Made by a program: the position numbers and the translations under genes. From an uncultured Bacilli bacterium (GTDB lineage: Bacteria; Bacillota_I; Bacilli_A; RF39; UBA660), in NCBI GenBank assembly GCA_947631155.1, contig CANRKG010000001.1, positions 38,783-102,782 of the forward strand: a stretch of DNA of 64,000 nt, written 5' to 3'. The notes beneath the pieces were generated by a model, which saw only the letters and a program-made list of their open reading frames with translations, was not told where the DNA came from and ran no database searches. Below, piece by piece: positions 1 to 11,002 of the stretch (the first letter of the stretch is position 1; every line of letters starts with the position of its first letter).

Positions 1-81
1 TTACTAGGAGAAGTAATAGGAGAAGAATATAGTGATGAAATTTTAGATCATTTATTTGCCAATTTTTGTGTTGGTAAATAA
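1..81 (+). CDS. mnmE: tRNA modification GTPase MnmE, C-terminal fragment (truncated by window edge)
   Basis: Frame 1 reads LLGEVIGEEYSDEILDHLFANFCVGK*; FCxGK C-terminus typical of MnmE; directly upstream of mnmG. Confidence 0.9.
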   Translation, partial: LLGEVIGEEYSDEILDHLFANFCVGK

Positions 82-146
82 TAATAAAAAAATATCACTA
101 AAGAAAAAAAAGGTAAAAAAAGCCAGAAAAAGAGGAAGGAATTTAT

Positions 147-2027
147 ATGGAGTATGAAGTTATTGTAGTTGGAGGAGGCCATGCTGGTTGTGAAGCAGCC
201 CTTGCTACATCTAGAAAAGGTCACAAAACTCTTTTAATAACAGGAAATATAAAAAATATTGCTGATATGCCTTGTAATCCATCAATAGGAGGACCTGCTA
301 AAGGAATAGTTGTCCGAGAAATAGATGCTTTAGGTGGAGAAATGGGAAAAAATGCCGATAAAGCAGCTCTTCAAGTTAAAATGTTAAATACTAAAAAAGG
401 TCCAGCAGTTCAAGCTTTACGTGCTCAAGAAGATAAAAATATCTATCCAAAGGAAATGTTGAAAACATTATATAAACAAGAAAATTTAGAAATAAAAGAA
501 TCAATAGTAGAACACTTAATAGTAGAAGATAATAAAATAAAAGGTGTAATATTAGAAAATAATGAAAAAATAGAATCAGATACTGTAATTTTAACAACTG
601 GAACATATTTAAAAGCTAATATTTTAGTTGGTTCATCTAAAACACCAGGAGGTCCTCATGGAGAAAAAGAATCTAAATTTTTGTCTAATGATTTAAAAGA
701 ACTAGGTTTTAATATTTTAAGGTTAAAAACAGGTACACCGCCTAGAATAGATAAAAATAGTATTGATTATGAAAAAATTTCTGTAGAATCAGGAGATAAT
801 TGTGAATTAACATTCTCTTTTAATAATAAAGCTTATTATGACTATAAAAACCAAATACCTTGCTATTTAACTTATACTAATGAAAATACACATCAAATTA
901 TAAAAGATCATTTACATGAATCTAGTATGTATGGTGGTTATGTAGAAGGCATTGGCCCTAGATATTGTCCATCAATTGAAGATAAAGTAGTCAGATTTTC
1001 AGATAAAGAACGTCATCAATTATTTTTAGAACCAGAAAGTAATGTGTTTGAAGATGAAAATTATGGAAATACTATTTATATTCAAGGTTTTTCAACAAGT
1101 ATGCCAGAAAATGTCCAAGAAGAAATGGTTCATAGTTTAAAAGGGTTAGAACATGCTAAATTTATTAAATATGCTTATGCTATAGAATATGATGCAATTG
1201 ATTCAAAACAATTAAAACAAAGTTTAGAAACAAAGTTAGTTGAAGGTTTATATACAGCCGGACAAATTAATGGTACTAGTGGTTATGAAGAAGCCGCAGG
1301 GCAAGGCTTAATCGCTGGTATAAATGCTTCCTTAAAATTAGAAGGAAAGGAACCTTTAATTTTAAAAAGAAATGAAGCATATATTGGAGTTTTAATTGAT
1401 GATTTAGTTACTAAAGGTGTTAAAGATCCATATCGTTTATTAACTTCACGTGCTGAATATCGTCTTTTACTTCGTCATGATAATGCTGATATAAGACTTA
1501 AAGATTATGGCTATCAAGTTGGCTTAATTTCTTCAGAAGATTATCAAAAATTTAATTTCAAAAAACAACAAATCGAAGAAGTTTATAAAATCTTAAAAGA
1601 GACTAGAATTACTCCAAAGGAAGATATAAATCAATATTTAGAAAGTATTGGAAGTAGTAAATTAAAAGATGGAATTAATTTATATGATTTATTAAAACGA
1701 CCAGAAATAAAAATTGATAATATTAAAAAATTTATTGATTTAAATTATGATAAAGAAGTCTTAGAACAAGTAGAAATTAATATTAGATATGAAGGATATA
1801 TTGCTAAAGCTAATAAAGATGCAGAAAAGATGTTAAGTTTAGAAACAAAAAAAATTCCTGAAGATATTGATTATGACAAAATTCCTAATATAGCAAGTGA
1901 AGCCAAACAAAAATTAAGTGAAATAAGACCAACATCATTAGGACAAGCATCACGTATTAGTGGTGTAAATCCCGCTGACATTTCAATATTAATGGTTTAT
2001 TTAAAAAGAAGGTCAAACTATGAATAA
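147..2027 (+). CDS. mnmG: tRNA uridine-5-carboxymethylaminomethyl synthesis enzyme MnmG (GidA)
   Basis: [18 protein letters not shown] motif, full-length 626 aa. Confidence 0.98.
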   Translation: MEYEVIVVGGGHAGCEAALATSRKGHKTLLITGNIKNIADMPCNPSIGGPAKGIVVREIDALGGEMGKNADKAALQVKMLNTKKGPAVQALRAQEDKNIYPKEMLKTLYKQENLEIKESIVEHLIVEDNKIKGVILENNEKIESDTVILTTGTYLKANILVGSSKTPGGPHGEKESKFLSNDLKELGFNILRLKTGTPPRIDKNSIDYEKISVESGDNCELTFSFNNKAYYDYKNQIPCYLTYTNENTHQIIKDHLHESSMYGGYVEGIGPRYCPSIEDKVVRFSDKERHQLFLEPESNVFEDENYGNTIYIQGFSTSMPENVQEEMVHSLKGLEHAKFIKYAYAIEYDAIDSKQLKQSLETKLVEGLYTAGQINGTSGYEEAAGQGLIAGINASLKLEGKEPLILKRNEAYIGVLIDDLVTKGVKDPYRLLTSRAEYRLLLRHDNADIRLKDYGYQVGLISSEDYQKFNFKKQQIEEVYKILKETRITPKEDINQYLESIGSSKLKDGINLYDLLKRPEIKIDNIKKFIDLNYDKEVLEQVEINIRYEGYIAKANKDAEKMLSLETKKIPEDIDYDKIPNIASEAKQKLSEIRPTSLGQASRISGVNPADISILMVYLKRRSNYE

Positions 2028-2655
2028 AGAAGAATTTATAGCCGAAGTACAAAAATTAGGAATAACCTTAACAAAAGAACAATTAGAGCAATTAGAAAAC
2101 TTTTATGAAATATTAATTGAAGAAAATAAAAAGATTAATTTAACTAGAATAACAGATAAAAAAGATGTTTATTTAAAACATTTCTATGATAGTTTAACAA
2201 TTGTAAAAGAAATAAATCTAAATAATATAGAAACATTATGTGATGTAGGAAGTGGCGCTGGTTTTCCGGGCATTGTTTTAAAAATAGTTTATCCTAATTT
2301 AAAGATAACATTGCTTGATTCTTTATTAAAAAGAGTAAAGTATTTAAATGATACTATAAAAAAATTAAATTTAAAAAATATAGTAGCAATTCACACTAGA
2401 AGTGAAGATTATCAAGAAAAATTTGATTTAGTAACTGCACGAGCTGTAGCTAATTTATCAAAACTTTTAGGATTTACAATGCATTTAGTCAAAAAAGAAG
2501 GCTTAATGATTGCTATGAAAGCTAATATTGATGAAGAAATTAAAAATATAAATAATGATCTAAAAAAATATAATTGTAAGATCCTAAAAATTAATAAATT
2601 CACGCTTCCAAAAGAAAATAGTAATAGAGCTTTGATAACAATAAAAAATATTTAG
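2020..2655 (+). CDS. rsmG: 16S rRNA (guanine527-N7)-methyltransferase RsmG (GidB)
   Basis: [16 protein letters not shown] motif; overlaps mnmG by 8 nt. Confidence 0.96.
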   Translation: MNKEEFIAEVQKLGITLTKEQLEQLENFYEILIEENKKINLTRITDKKDVYLKHFYDSLTIVKEINLNNIETLCDVGSGAGFPGIVLKIVYPNLKITLLDSLLKRVKYLNDTIKKLNLKNIVAIHTRSEDYQEKFDLVTARAVANLSKLLGFTMHLVKKEGLMIAMKANIDEEIKNINNDLKKYNCKILKINKFTLPKENSNRALITIKNI

Positions 2656-2745
2656 TATGTACTTAATAATAATTTTGTGAGACTAAATATTTTTTTTTTA
2701 ATTAATAATTTAAAATAAAATATATATATTTATTTTTGTTGTCTA

Positions 2746-2773
2746 TTGAAAAAATTCTAAATCATGATATAAT
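2746..2773 (+). promoter_or_regulatory. putative sigma-A promoter for noc (TTGAAA-16-TATAAT)
   Basis: TTGAAA at 2746-2751, TATAAT at 2768-2773. Confidence 0.5.
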
Positions 2774-2812
2774 TTATAATAGAATAGAAGAATAAAAAGA
2801 GAGGTATAGGTT

Positions 2813-4294
2813 ATGCAGCGTGACGAAGAAGTAGTATATCTATACTTGGATGATATTATTCCAAATCGATTTCAACCAAGAGAAATATTTGATGAAAGAC
2901 CTCTAAAAGAATTAGCTGTTTCCATAAAGGAACATGGAGTAATACAACCAATTATAGTCAGAAAAGTTAATGATAAATATGAAATAATAGCTGGTGAACG
3001 TAGATATAAAGCTTCTGCTTTAGCTGGATTAACAAAAATACCTGCTATTATTAGAGATTTAGATGATAAAGAATCTTCTAAAGTAGCATTACTTGAAAAT
3101 TTACAAAGACGAGATTTAAATCCAATTGAGGAAGCAAAGACATATCAAAAAATATTAGAATTAGATGAAATGACTCAAGAAGATTTAGCCAAGACAATGG
3201 GTAAAAGTCAATCTTCAGTTGCTAATAAATTACGACTTTTATCATTACCTGAAGAAATACAAAAAGCTTTAATGGATGAGAAAATTTCAGAAAGACATGC
3301 ACGAGCTTTATTAAATATAAAAGATTCCAATCAACAGCAACAATTATTACAAGAAATAATAGATCAAAAAATGACAGTAAGACAATTAGAAGATAAAATT
3401 AAGGAGGGTCAACAACCTCAAATGAATTCAATCAGTGATGCTAGTCCAATGCAACCATCGTTAGAAAAAGAAAACAATGGACCAATGATTGTACCAGGAC
3501 AGGAAAATTATATATCAAATCAACCTTTAATGCCTAGTTTTTTGAATAATCAAGAAGAAACTAAAAGTGAACCAATTTTAATAACCCCATCAGGTGAAGA
3601 CTTAATTAAGAAAAAAGAAGAAGAAACACCACCAGAGCCAGCATTAGAAGATAATTCTGATAATAATCAAAAATTCATTAACTTTGGAGAAATTAATGAT
3701 GACGACGACGATGATGAAGGAGAAGAACCATTATTATCTAATAATATTTCTTTTGGGAATGCACCAGAAACTACATCATCAAACCCAATTCCAAATCCAA
3801 TTAGTTTAGAAGCGATGAAAGAAAATACGAGTAGTGTTTTACCTCCTCCAGAGTCTAATTCTAATGCTAATTTGGATAGTCTCCTTCAAATTAATAATCC
3901 AATAATCCAAAATAATAATAATTCCGATGGAAATGATTTTAAATTTTTCTCATCAGCTCAAGAAGCTATAAATGAGAGTGAAAAAGAAGACACAAAAACA
4001 ACAGAAGATTATTTTAAAGCTCCAGACTTAATTAATGTTGATATTCCTGGAGAAGTTGTAACTCCTCCACCAAATAACGTTAGTTTAAGTCAAGCAAATT
4101 ATGATTTGATGAATCAGGGTGCTCCAATGCAAACTATTCAGTTTGGAGATAATGGAGACAATAATAAAGTTCAAAATTCAATTGATTCATTGAAAGATAT
4201 GATTAAACAAATAGAAGGTAATGGAGTTAAAATAGAATATGATGAAATGAACTTAGAAAAATCTTATCAAATGATTATTAAAATTGAGAAGTAA
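2813..4294 (+). CDS. noc: Noc/ParB-family nucleoid occlusion protein with long acidic C-terminal extension
   Basis: ParB N-terminal plus HTH region (PNRFQPRE, AGERRYKA, LLENLQRRDLNPIEEA); synteny rsmG-noc-parA-parB; extra ~290 aa low-complexity tail. Confidence 0.85.
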   Translation: MQRDEEVVYLYLDDIIPNRFQPREIFDERPLKELAVSIKEHGVIQPIIVRKVNDKYEIIAGERRYKASALAGLTKIPAIIRDLDDKESSKVALLENLQRRDLNPIEEAKTYQKILELDEMTQEDLAKTMGKSQSSVANKLRLLSLPEEIQKALMDEKISERHARALLNIKDSNQQQQLLQEIIDQKMTVRQLEDKIKEGQQPQMNSISDASPMQPSLEKENNGPMIVPGQENYISNQPLMPSFLNNQEETKSEPILITPSGEDLIKKKEEETPPEPALEDNSDNNQKFINFGEINDDDDDDEGEEPLLSNNISFGNAPETTSSNPIPNPISLEAMKENTSSVLPPPESNSNANLDSLLQINNPIIQNNNNSDGNDFKFFSSAQEAINESEKEDTKTTEDYFKAPDLINVDIPGEVVTPPPNNVSLSQANYDLMNQGAPMQTIQFGDNGDNNKVQNSIDSLKDMIKQIEGNGVKIEYDEMNLEKSYQMIIKIEK

Positions 4295-4303
4295 AAATTA
4301 AAT

Positions 4304-4328
4304 AGTAGATAAAAATCTACTTTTTTTT
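4304..4328 (+). terminator. rho-independent terminator after noc
   Basis: AGTAGAT-aaaa-ATCTACT followed by T-run. Confidence 0.75.
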
Positions 4329-4397
4329 CACAAAAACATTTCAAAAGAATGAGATATTTGATACAATATAGTAAGTAAAAAAGGAGTAGTGATATAT

Positions 4398-5183
4398 ATG
4401 GGAAAGATAATTTCTTTAGTAAATCAAAAAGGTGGCGTAGGTAAAACAACAACAAGCATTAATCTTTCTGCTTCACTTGCTGCTTTAGGCAAAAAAGTTT
4501 TATTAGTTGATTTAGATCCTCAAGGAAATACAACAACAGGTGTAGGAATAAATAAGGGAGATATTGAAAGAAGTATTTATGATGTTTTAATTGGAAAGTG
4601 TGAAATTGAGCAATCTATCATAAAAACAAAATATAAAAATTTATATGTAATTCCAGCAACAATTAATTTGGCTGGTCTTGATATAGAATTACTAGAAAAA
4701 AGTCAAAATGAACCAGGGTTTTCAAAAGGTGCTCAATTAAAAGGACATATTGAAAAAATAAAAGATAATTTTGATTTTATTATTATTGATTGTCCACCAT
4801 CCCTAGGATTAATAACAACCAATGCTTTAACAGCATCAAATTCAGTAATAATTCCAGTTCAATGTGAATTTTTTGCCTTAGAAGGAATTATGCAATTACT
4901 AAATACAATTATGTTAGCTCAAAAGTCATTAAATCCTAACTTAGATATAGAAGGTGTTTTATTAACTATGTTAGATTCTAGAACGAATTTAGGTTTTGAA
5001 GTAGTAGATGATATTAGGAAATTCTTTAAAGAAAGAGTTTATAATACAATTATTCCAAGATTGATTCGTTTAACAGAAGCTCCATCCCATGGAGAACCAA
5101 TCATAGCATATGATCCTAAAAGTCGTGGTTCAGAAGCTTATATAAATTTAGCAAAGGAAGTGATTGAAAGAAATGGAAACTAA
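4398..5183 (+). CDS. soj: ParA/Soj chromosome partitioning ATPase
   Basis: MGKIISLVNQKGGVGKTTTSINL deviant Walker A. Confidence 0.96.
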   Translation: MGKIISLVNQKGGVGKTTTSINLSASLAALGKKVLLVDLDPQGNTTTGVGINKGDIERSIYDVLIGKCEIEQSIIKTKYKNLYVIPATINLAGLDIELLEKSQNEPGFSKGAQLKGHIEKIKDNFDFIIIDCPPSLGLITTNALTASNSVIIPVQCEFFALEGIMQLLNTIMLAQKSLNPNLDIEGVLLTMLDSRTNLGFEVVDDIRKFFKERVYNTIIPRLIRLTEAPSHGEPIIAYDPKSRGSEAYINLAKEVIERNGN

Positions 5184-6069
5184 TAATGGTATTAAAAGAA
5201 GAGCTTTGGGAAAAGGTTTAGAAGAATTATTTTATAACGAGCCATTAGATTACAATAAGATAGAAGAAAAAATAATTACTTCAACACCAAAAGAAGCAAT
5301 AACAATGGTTTCTTTGGATGAATTAAGAAGCAATCCATATCAGCCTCGTCAAAACTTTGATCAAACCGCATTAAATGAATTAGCTATGTCTATAAAAGAA
5401 CATGGTGTTTTTCAACCAATCATTATAAAAAAGAGTATCAAAGGCTATGAAATAATAGCAGGTGAAAGAAGAGTAAAAGCTTCAAAAATTGCTGGTTTAA
5501 AGGAAATTCCAGCTATCATTAGAGATTTCAGTGATAGTGAAATGATGGAAATAGCACTTTTAGAAAATTTACAAAGAGAAAATTTAAATTCTATCGAAGA
5601 AGCTGTTGCTTATAAAAAGTTGCTAGAGAGTTTAAATATTACTCAAGAAAAGTTAGCAGAACGTTTAGGTAAAAGTAGAAGCCATATAACTAATATGTTA
5701 GGTCTATTGAGTTTACCAGCCTCAATTCAAACAATGATTAGTGAGAAAAAAATCTCAATGGGACATGCTCGATTATTAAGTAAATTGCAAGATGAAAAAA
5801 AGATTGTTGAATTATCAAAAAGAATAATTGATGAAGGTCTTAGTGTCAGACAATTAGAAGAATTATCTTCTAATAATCAAGAATATGAAAGAAAAAATAA
5901 AATAATAAGACATCATCAAGAAAAAAATAATGAGTTTCAATATTTAGAAGAAGATTTAAAAGAAAAATTGGGAACTAAAGTAAAAATAAAAGCTAATAAA
6001 TTAGAAATAACTTTTACTAATAGTAATGATTTAAATCGATTATTGGAAATAATGAATTTAGATAAATAA
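5173..6069 (+). CDS. parB: ParB/Spo0J chromosome partitioning protein
   Basis: ALGKGLEELF N-terminus, NPYQPRQNF, AGERRVKA; overlaps soj. Confidence 0.95.
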   Translation: METNNGIKRRALGKGLEELFYNEPLDYNKIEEKIITSTPKEAITMVSLDELRSNPYQPRQNFDQTALNELAMSIKEHGVFQPIIIKKSIKGYEIIAGERRVKASKIAGLKEIPAIIRDFSDSEMMEIALLENLQRENLNSIEEAVAYKKLLESLNITQEKLAERLGKSRSHITNMLGLLSLPASIQTMISEKKISMGHARLLSKLQDEKKIVELSKRIIDEGLSVRQLEELSSNNQEYERKNKIIRHHQEKNNEFQYLEEDLKEKLGTKVKIKANKLEITFTNSNDLNRLLEIMNLDK

Positions 6070-6082
6070 TGAGGTGTTTTAG

Positions 6083-6898
6083 ATGATTTCTTTCGATAAG
6101 TTTTCAATAGATTTAAAAATTATAATAATGCCTTTTATATATATATTATTAGGTTTTATTATCTATCAAATAATAATAAAGATAATGAATAATGCTGAGA
6201 AAAAAAGTAATATTCAGAAGAAACATCATCAAAAAAGAGTAAGAACTATAAATATTTTAATTCAGAATATTATAAAGTATATTATAGTAACTTTTGTATT
6301 AGTTGCTATATTGGCTAATTTTGGAGTTAATGTTAAATCCATTTTAGCAGGAATTGGTATAACAGCAGCGATTATAGGTTTAGCCTTTCAAGACATTGCT
6401 AAAGATTTTTTAGCAGGAATTTCTATAATATTAGAAGATCAATTTGAAATAGGTGATACTATTGAGATAAATGATTTTGTAGGTGAAGTAGTTTCTTTTG
6501 GTTTAAGAACAACAAGAATAAAAAATTATAAAGGAGCAACTAAGATTATAGCAAATCATACTATAACTGAAGTCATTAATTATAATCTATACAATAGTCT
6601 TGCTGTTATTGACGTTTCTGTTAGCTATGAAGAAGACTTAGATAAGGTAGAAAAAACTATAAATAAATTATCTGAAACAATTAAAGAAAAAATACCCAAA
6701 GCCAAAGGAAATATTAAAATATTAGGTGTTCAAGATTTAGAAGATTCTGGGGTTGTCTATAAGATAGCCTTAGAAGTTGCTTCTGCTGAACATTTTACAG
6801 CTGAAAGAATATTAAGAAAAGAAGTAAAAAAAGCCTTAGATAAAGCTAAAATCAAGATACCATATCAACAAATAGAGGTGCATAATGGAAACAGATAA
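6083..6898 (+). CDS. mscS: Small-conductance mechanosensitive channel (MscS family)
   Basis: TM segments then GITAAIIGLAFQDIAKDFLAGISIILEDQFEIGD. Confidence 0.93.
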   Translation: MISFDKFSIDLKIIIMPFIYILLGFIIYQIIIKIMNNAEKKSNIQKKHHQKRVRTINILIQNIIKYIIVTFVLVAILANFGVNVKSILAGIGITAAIIGLAFQDIAKDFLAGISIILEDQFEIGDTIEINDFVGEVVSFGLRTTRIKNYKGATKIIANHTITEVINYNLYNSLAVIDVSVSYEEDLDKVEKTINKLSETIKEKIPKAKGNIKILGVQDLEDSGVVYKIALEVASAEHFTAERILRKEVKKALDKAKIKIPYQQIEVHNGNR

Positions 6899-7088
6899 AA
6901 TCAATTATAAATTAGGTTCTAAAGTTATTATGAAAAAACAACATCCTTGTGGAGCCAATGAATGGGAAATCATTCGTTTAGGAGCAGATATAAAAATAAA
7001 ATGTTTAAATTGTAATAGAACTTTATTTATGCCAAGAATTGAATTTAATAAAAAATTAAAAAAGATTATAAATGAGGAAGGAAATTAA
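6885..7088 (+). CDS. DUF951 family protein (YyzM-like)
   Basis: KKQHPCGANEWEIIRLGADIKIKCLNCNRTLFMPR; syntenic position. Confidence 0.88.
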   Translation: METDKINYKLGSKVIMKKQHPCGANEWEIIRLGADIKIKCLNCNRTLFMPRIEFNKKLKKIINEEGN

Positions 7089-7089
7089 T

Positions 7090-8685
7090 ATGAGAGAAAA
7101 AAAACGATTAAGGCTCAAGAAATTTTATTTTCATCCAATTACAATATTTATTGTTTTAAGTGTTATTGTTGTATTATTAAGTGCTATATTATCTAAATTT
7201 GAAATGCAAGCAACATATAGTACTATTAATACAAATACTAATGAATTAGAAACAGAAATTGTAGCTGTGGAGAACTTATTAAGTTTTGATGGTATGAAAT
7301 TTATTATTAGTAATGCTACTACAAACTTTATAAGTTTTGCCCCATTAGGGACATTGTTAATAGCGTTGATTGGACTATGCATTGCTGAAGCTACAGGCTT
7401 TATTGAAGTTTTTTCAAAAAAGTATTTAAGAAAACTAACAAGAACTCAACTAACTTTTATTGTATTATTAATTGCGACAATATCTTCACTTATAAATGAA
7501 ATTGGTTATGCCATTTTAATTCCATTAGTAGCTGTATTATATTCATCAATCGGAAGAAATCCTTTGACCGGTATAGTAACAGCCTTTTGTGGAGTAGCTT
7601 TTGGTTATGGAGTATCCATATTTGTAGGCTCTATGGAAATTGCCTTAATGGACACTACTAAAGCTGCAGCAGCTTTAATAGACCAAAATATTCATATAAG
7701 TTTAACTTGTAATTTATTCTTTATTATTGCTGCTTCATTAATATTAACTATAGTAGGAACTATTATAATAGAAAAGATTATAAGTCCTAGACTTGGTAAA
7801 TTTAAGGAAAAAGAAAGTATATCTAAAACAGAAGAACTAAGAATTATAGATTTAGAAGAAGAAGAACAACACAAAATAGAAAGAGAAAAATTAGAGAAAA
7901 GAGGCTTACGCTTTGCTTTAATTACAGCAATTGTAGTAATAATAATATTTATTTATATGGTAATTCCAAATTTACCAAATTCAGGAATGCTTTTAGATAT
8001 GAAAGAAGTAACATATTTAGATCAAATTTTTGGTAAAAATTCATATTTCCAGGATGGATTTACTTATATGATTTCATTATTCTTTATATTTGTGGGAATC
8101 GCTTATGGAATTGGAGCAAAAACAATTACAAATGATAGGGATATTTTAGAGAAAGCCGGAACGTATTTTTCTAAAATTGGAAATATTGCTGTGTTACTAT
8201 TTGTTGCTGCTCAATTTATATCAATTTTTAAGAAAACAAATATAGGAATAGTAGTAACTGCTTGGCTTGCTAGATTAATAGAATATCTTAGTTTTAGTGG
8301 AATTCCTTTAATTGTTTTAACTCTTATTATTATAGCTATATCTAATTTAGTTTTAACTACACCAAGTGCTAAATGGACTATCTTTGCCCCAATTGTAGTA
8401 CCAATGTTCATGCAATCTAATATTTCTGCCCAATTTGCTCAAATAGTAATTAGAGTTGCAGATTCCATGACTAATGGAATTACTCCATTATTAGCTTGTT
8501 TTGTAATCTATATAGGATATCTAAATATCTATAACTTTGATAAAAATAAACCAATAACTATTACACGTGCAATTAAATTAGTTACTCCTTACTGTGGAAT
8601 AATTTGTATAACCTGGATATTATTAGTAATTGGTTGGTATCTAATTGGATTACCAATTGGACCAGGAGTATATCCAACTATTTAA
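7090..8685 (+). CDS. AbgT-family transporter (p-aminobenzoyl-glutamate transporter-like)
   Basis: ~13 TM segments, SAKWTIFAPIVVPMFM motif; start chosen at ATG 7090 rather than track 7072. Confidence 0.85.
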   Translation: MREKKRLRLKKFYFHPITIFIVLSVIVVLLSAILSKFEMQATYSTINTNTNELETEIVAVENLLSFDGMKFIISNATTNFISFAPLGTLLIALIGLCIAEATGFIEVFSKKYLRKLTRTQLTFIVLLIATISSLINEIGYAILIPLVAVLYSSIGRNPLTGIVTAFCGVAFGYGVSIFVGSMEIALMDTTKAAAALIDQNIHISLTCNLFFIIAASLILTIVGTIIIEKIISPRLGKFKEKESISKTEELRIIDLEEEEQHKIEREKLEKRGLRFALITAIVVIIIFIYMVIPNLPNSGMLLDMKEVTYLDQIFGKNSYFQDGFTYMISLFFIFVGIAYGIGAKTITNDRDILEKAGTYFSKIGNIAVLLFVAAQFISIFKKTNIGIVVTAWLARLIEYLSFSGIPLIVLTLIIIAISNLVLTTPSAKWTIFAPIVVPMFMQSNISAQFAQIVIRVADSMTNGITPLLACFVIYIGYLNIYNFDKNKPITITRAIKLVTPYCGIICITWILLVIGWYLIGLPIGPGVYPTI

Positions 8686-8704
8686 CACCAATAAGGTGTT
8701 TTTC
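8684..8704 (+). terminator. rho-independent terminator
   Basis: AACACC-aataa-GGTGTT followed by T-rich stretch. Confidence 0.65.
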
Positions 8705-8768
8705 TTTACAAACCATATAAAAAGTTATATACTAAACACTAATATTAATTAAAGGAGAAGTGATTATA

Positions 8769-9776
8769 ATGGATAATCTACAAATAGAAATCTTAAGAAA
8801 CACCCTTATAGAAAAATTAAAAGAATTAAGAGATATGACTATTGAAAGGAATTTGATACATCATCAAACAACACCACAACAAAAATATGTATCATTTGAC
8901 GATCCACAGTTATTAAAAAAACTGGTTTTTAGAGAGATAAACGGTTCTTATACATTTGCTCTTCCAAAAGACTTATGGAAATTGATAGATTTTACAAATG
9001 TATCATTTGATGATGTTTTGGTAAGTGATATAGATTTTACAGGAAGTAAGGGTGTAAAACTAAATATACAAAAAATAAAATACAGAAGTTTAAGGAATGC
9101 AAAGTTATCAGGTGTAGAAATAATTGGTCAATTTAGTTATGTAGATGTTGTAGGTACAGATTTTACAGGATGTATTAGTAAACTTCGATTAAATCCACAA
9201 CTCATAAGAGGTAAAGATTTAACACACACTAAATTAAGTGGTATTGAAATAGAAGGTTCATTTAAAGATGTTAAAGTTATTGAAACAGATTTTACCGGAA
9301 GTAAAGGAGCGGTCATAAATCCTCAAATGGTAGCAGGCAAAAGGTTATATTATACAACATTAACAGATGCAGAAATAATAGGCCCATTATTTGATGTTGA
9401 TGTAAGAAGAGCAAATTTTACCGGAAGTAAAGGAGCAGTTATAAATCCACAAACAGTAAACGAAAAAAGTTTAACAGGAACGATATTAAAAGATGTAGAA
9501 ATAAAAGGTTCATTCGATGGTGTAGATATTGAAGGAGCAAACTTCACAGGAAGTAAAGGAGTTCAAATAAATCCACAAACAGTAAAAGAAAAAAATTTAA
9601 CAGCAACAATATTAAAAGATGCAGAAATAATAGGCTCATTAAAAGGTGTAGATATTAGTAATACAAATTTTATAGGAGCTATAATGACAGCTGAAAATGA
9701 ATATAATTATGCCAAAGAAGAAATAAATAAAAGTTTCCAAAAAGTAATGAAAAATAATAAAGTATATAATAACTAA
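8769..9776 (+). CDS. 42-aa repeat protein, pentapeptide-repeat-like (copy 1)
   Basis: Tandem (D/N)FTGSKGAxINPQxVxxKxLxxTxLxxxEIxGSFxxVxVxxx units; ATG at 8769 with AAAGGAGAAGTG RBS. Confidence 0.8.
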   Translation: MDNLQIEILRNTLIEKLKELRDMTIERNLIHHQTTPQQKYVSFDDPQLLKKLVFREINGSYTFALPKDLWKLIDFTNVSFDDVLVSDIDFTGSKGVKLNIQKIKYRSLRNAKLSGVEIIGQFSYVDVVGTDFTGCISKLRLNPQLIRGKDLTHTKLSGIEIEGSFKDVKVIETDFTGSKGAVINPQMVAGKRLYYTTLTDAEIIGPLFDVDVRRANFTGSKGAVINPQTVNEKSLTGTILKDVEIKGSFDGVDIEGANFTGSKGVQINPQTVKEKNLTATILKDAEIIGSLKGVDISNTNFIGAIMTAENEYNYAKEEINKSFQKVMKNNKVYNN

Positions 9777-9802
9777 AGGTAAAGAAAAAACTTACCTTTT
9801 TT
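9775..9802 (+). terminator. rho-independent terminator
   Basis: AAAGGTAA-N9-TTACCTTT followed by T-run. Confidence 0.7.
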
Positions 9803-9886
9803 TGATATTGATATCATAAAACATATATATTATAATAAAAAAGAAAAATTAAAATTATAATCTAAATTTGGAAAAGAGGAAATATT

Positions 9887-10987
9887 ATGAGTTTAACAGC
9901 CGGAATAGTTGGGTTACCTAATGTCGGAAAATCAACTTTATTTAATGCTATTACGAATCAAAAAATATTAGCTGAAAATTATCCTTTTGCTACTATAGAA
10001 CCAAATGTGGGAATTGTTACTGTACCAGATGAGAGAATGGATAAATTAAAAGCTATGTATAATCCAGAAAGATTTATACCAACAGCTTATGAATTTACTG
10101 ATATAGCAGGATTAGTTAAAGGAGCTAGTAAAGGAGAAGGTCTTGGTAATAAATTTTTATCACATATTAGAGAAGTAGATGCCATAGTAGAAGTAGTAAG
10201 ATGTTTTGATAATGGCAAAATCATTCATGTTGAAGGAAATATTGATCCAATTCGTGATATAGAAACCATTAACTTAGAATTATCAATTGCTGATTTAGAT
10301 ATTATTAATAATCGATTAGAAAAAGTAAAAAAGAAGGCTAGAACTACTAAAGATAAAGACTCTTTATTAGAAGTAGAAGCTTTAGAAAAAGCCAAAAAAG
10401 CTTTAGAAACAAATGTGGCTCTAAGACAAGTGGATTTCAGTAAAGAAGAAAAAAACATCCTTAAATCTTATAGTTTTTTAACTATTAAACCAATAATTTA
10501 TTTAGCAAATATTGATGAACAAGAATTAGGACAACCAGATAATGAATACGTTAAATTAGTTAAAGAATATGCAACACGTGAAAAGGCACAAGTAGTAAGT
10601 TTATGTGCTAAAACCGAAGAAGATTTAAGCGAATTAGATGATAGTGATAAACAAGAAATGTTAGAAGCCTTAGGTTTAGAAAGTTCAGGATTAGATAAAT
10701 TAATTAAAGCAACATATGATATTTTAGGTTTAGCTACATACTTTACTGTAGGAAAAGATGAGGTAAGAGCATGGACATTTAAAAAAGGAATGAATGCCAA
10801 AGAGTGTGCTGGAATAATTCACACGGATTTTGAAAAAGGATTCATTAGAGCAGAAGTGATTTCATATGAAGACTTAATAGAATGTGGAAGTGAATTAAAA
10901 GTAAAAGAAGCCGGTAAAGCTAGACTTGAAGGTAAAGATTATTTAATGCAAGATGGAGATATTTGTCATTTTAGATTTAATGTTTAA
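9887..10987 (+). CDS. ychF: Redox-regulated ATPase / ribosome-binding YchF (Obg family)
   Basis: [19 protein letters not shown]; full length 366 aa. Confidence 0.97.
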   Translation: MSLTAGIVGLPNVGKSTLFNAITNQKILAENYPFATIEPNVGIVTVPDERMDKLKAMYNPERFIPTAYEFTDIAGLVKGASKGEGLGNKFLSHIREVDAIVEVVRCFDNGKIIHVEGNIDPIRDIETINLELSIADLDIINNRLEKVKKKARTTKDKDSLLEVEALEKAKKALETNVALRQVDFSKEEKNILKSYSFLTIKPIIYLANIDEQELGQPDNEYVKLVKEYATREKAQVVSLCAKTEEDLSELDDSDKQEMLEALGLESSGLDKLIKATYDILGLATYFTVGKDEVRAWTFKKGMNAKECAGIIHTDFEKGFIRAEVISYEDLIECGSELKVKEAGKARLEGKDYLMQDGDICHFRFNV

Positions 10988-11002
10988 ATTTAGGTGGTTC
11001 AA

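Noticed and set aside
391-606. Antisense ORF opposite mnmG (71 aa)
   Set aside because: Low-complexity Leu/Phe translation of AT-rich antisense DNA; no RBS; mnmG is certain.
10561-10600. CACGTG-containing segments (1447, 10573 and others) as possible parS sites
   Set aside because: Flanks do not form the TGTTTCACGTGAAACA palindrome; all are within coding sequence.
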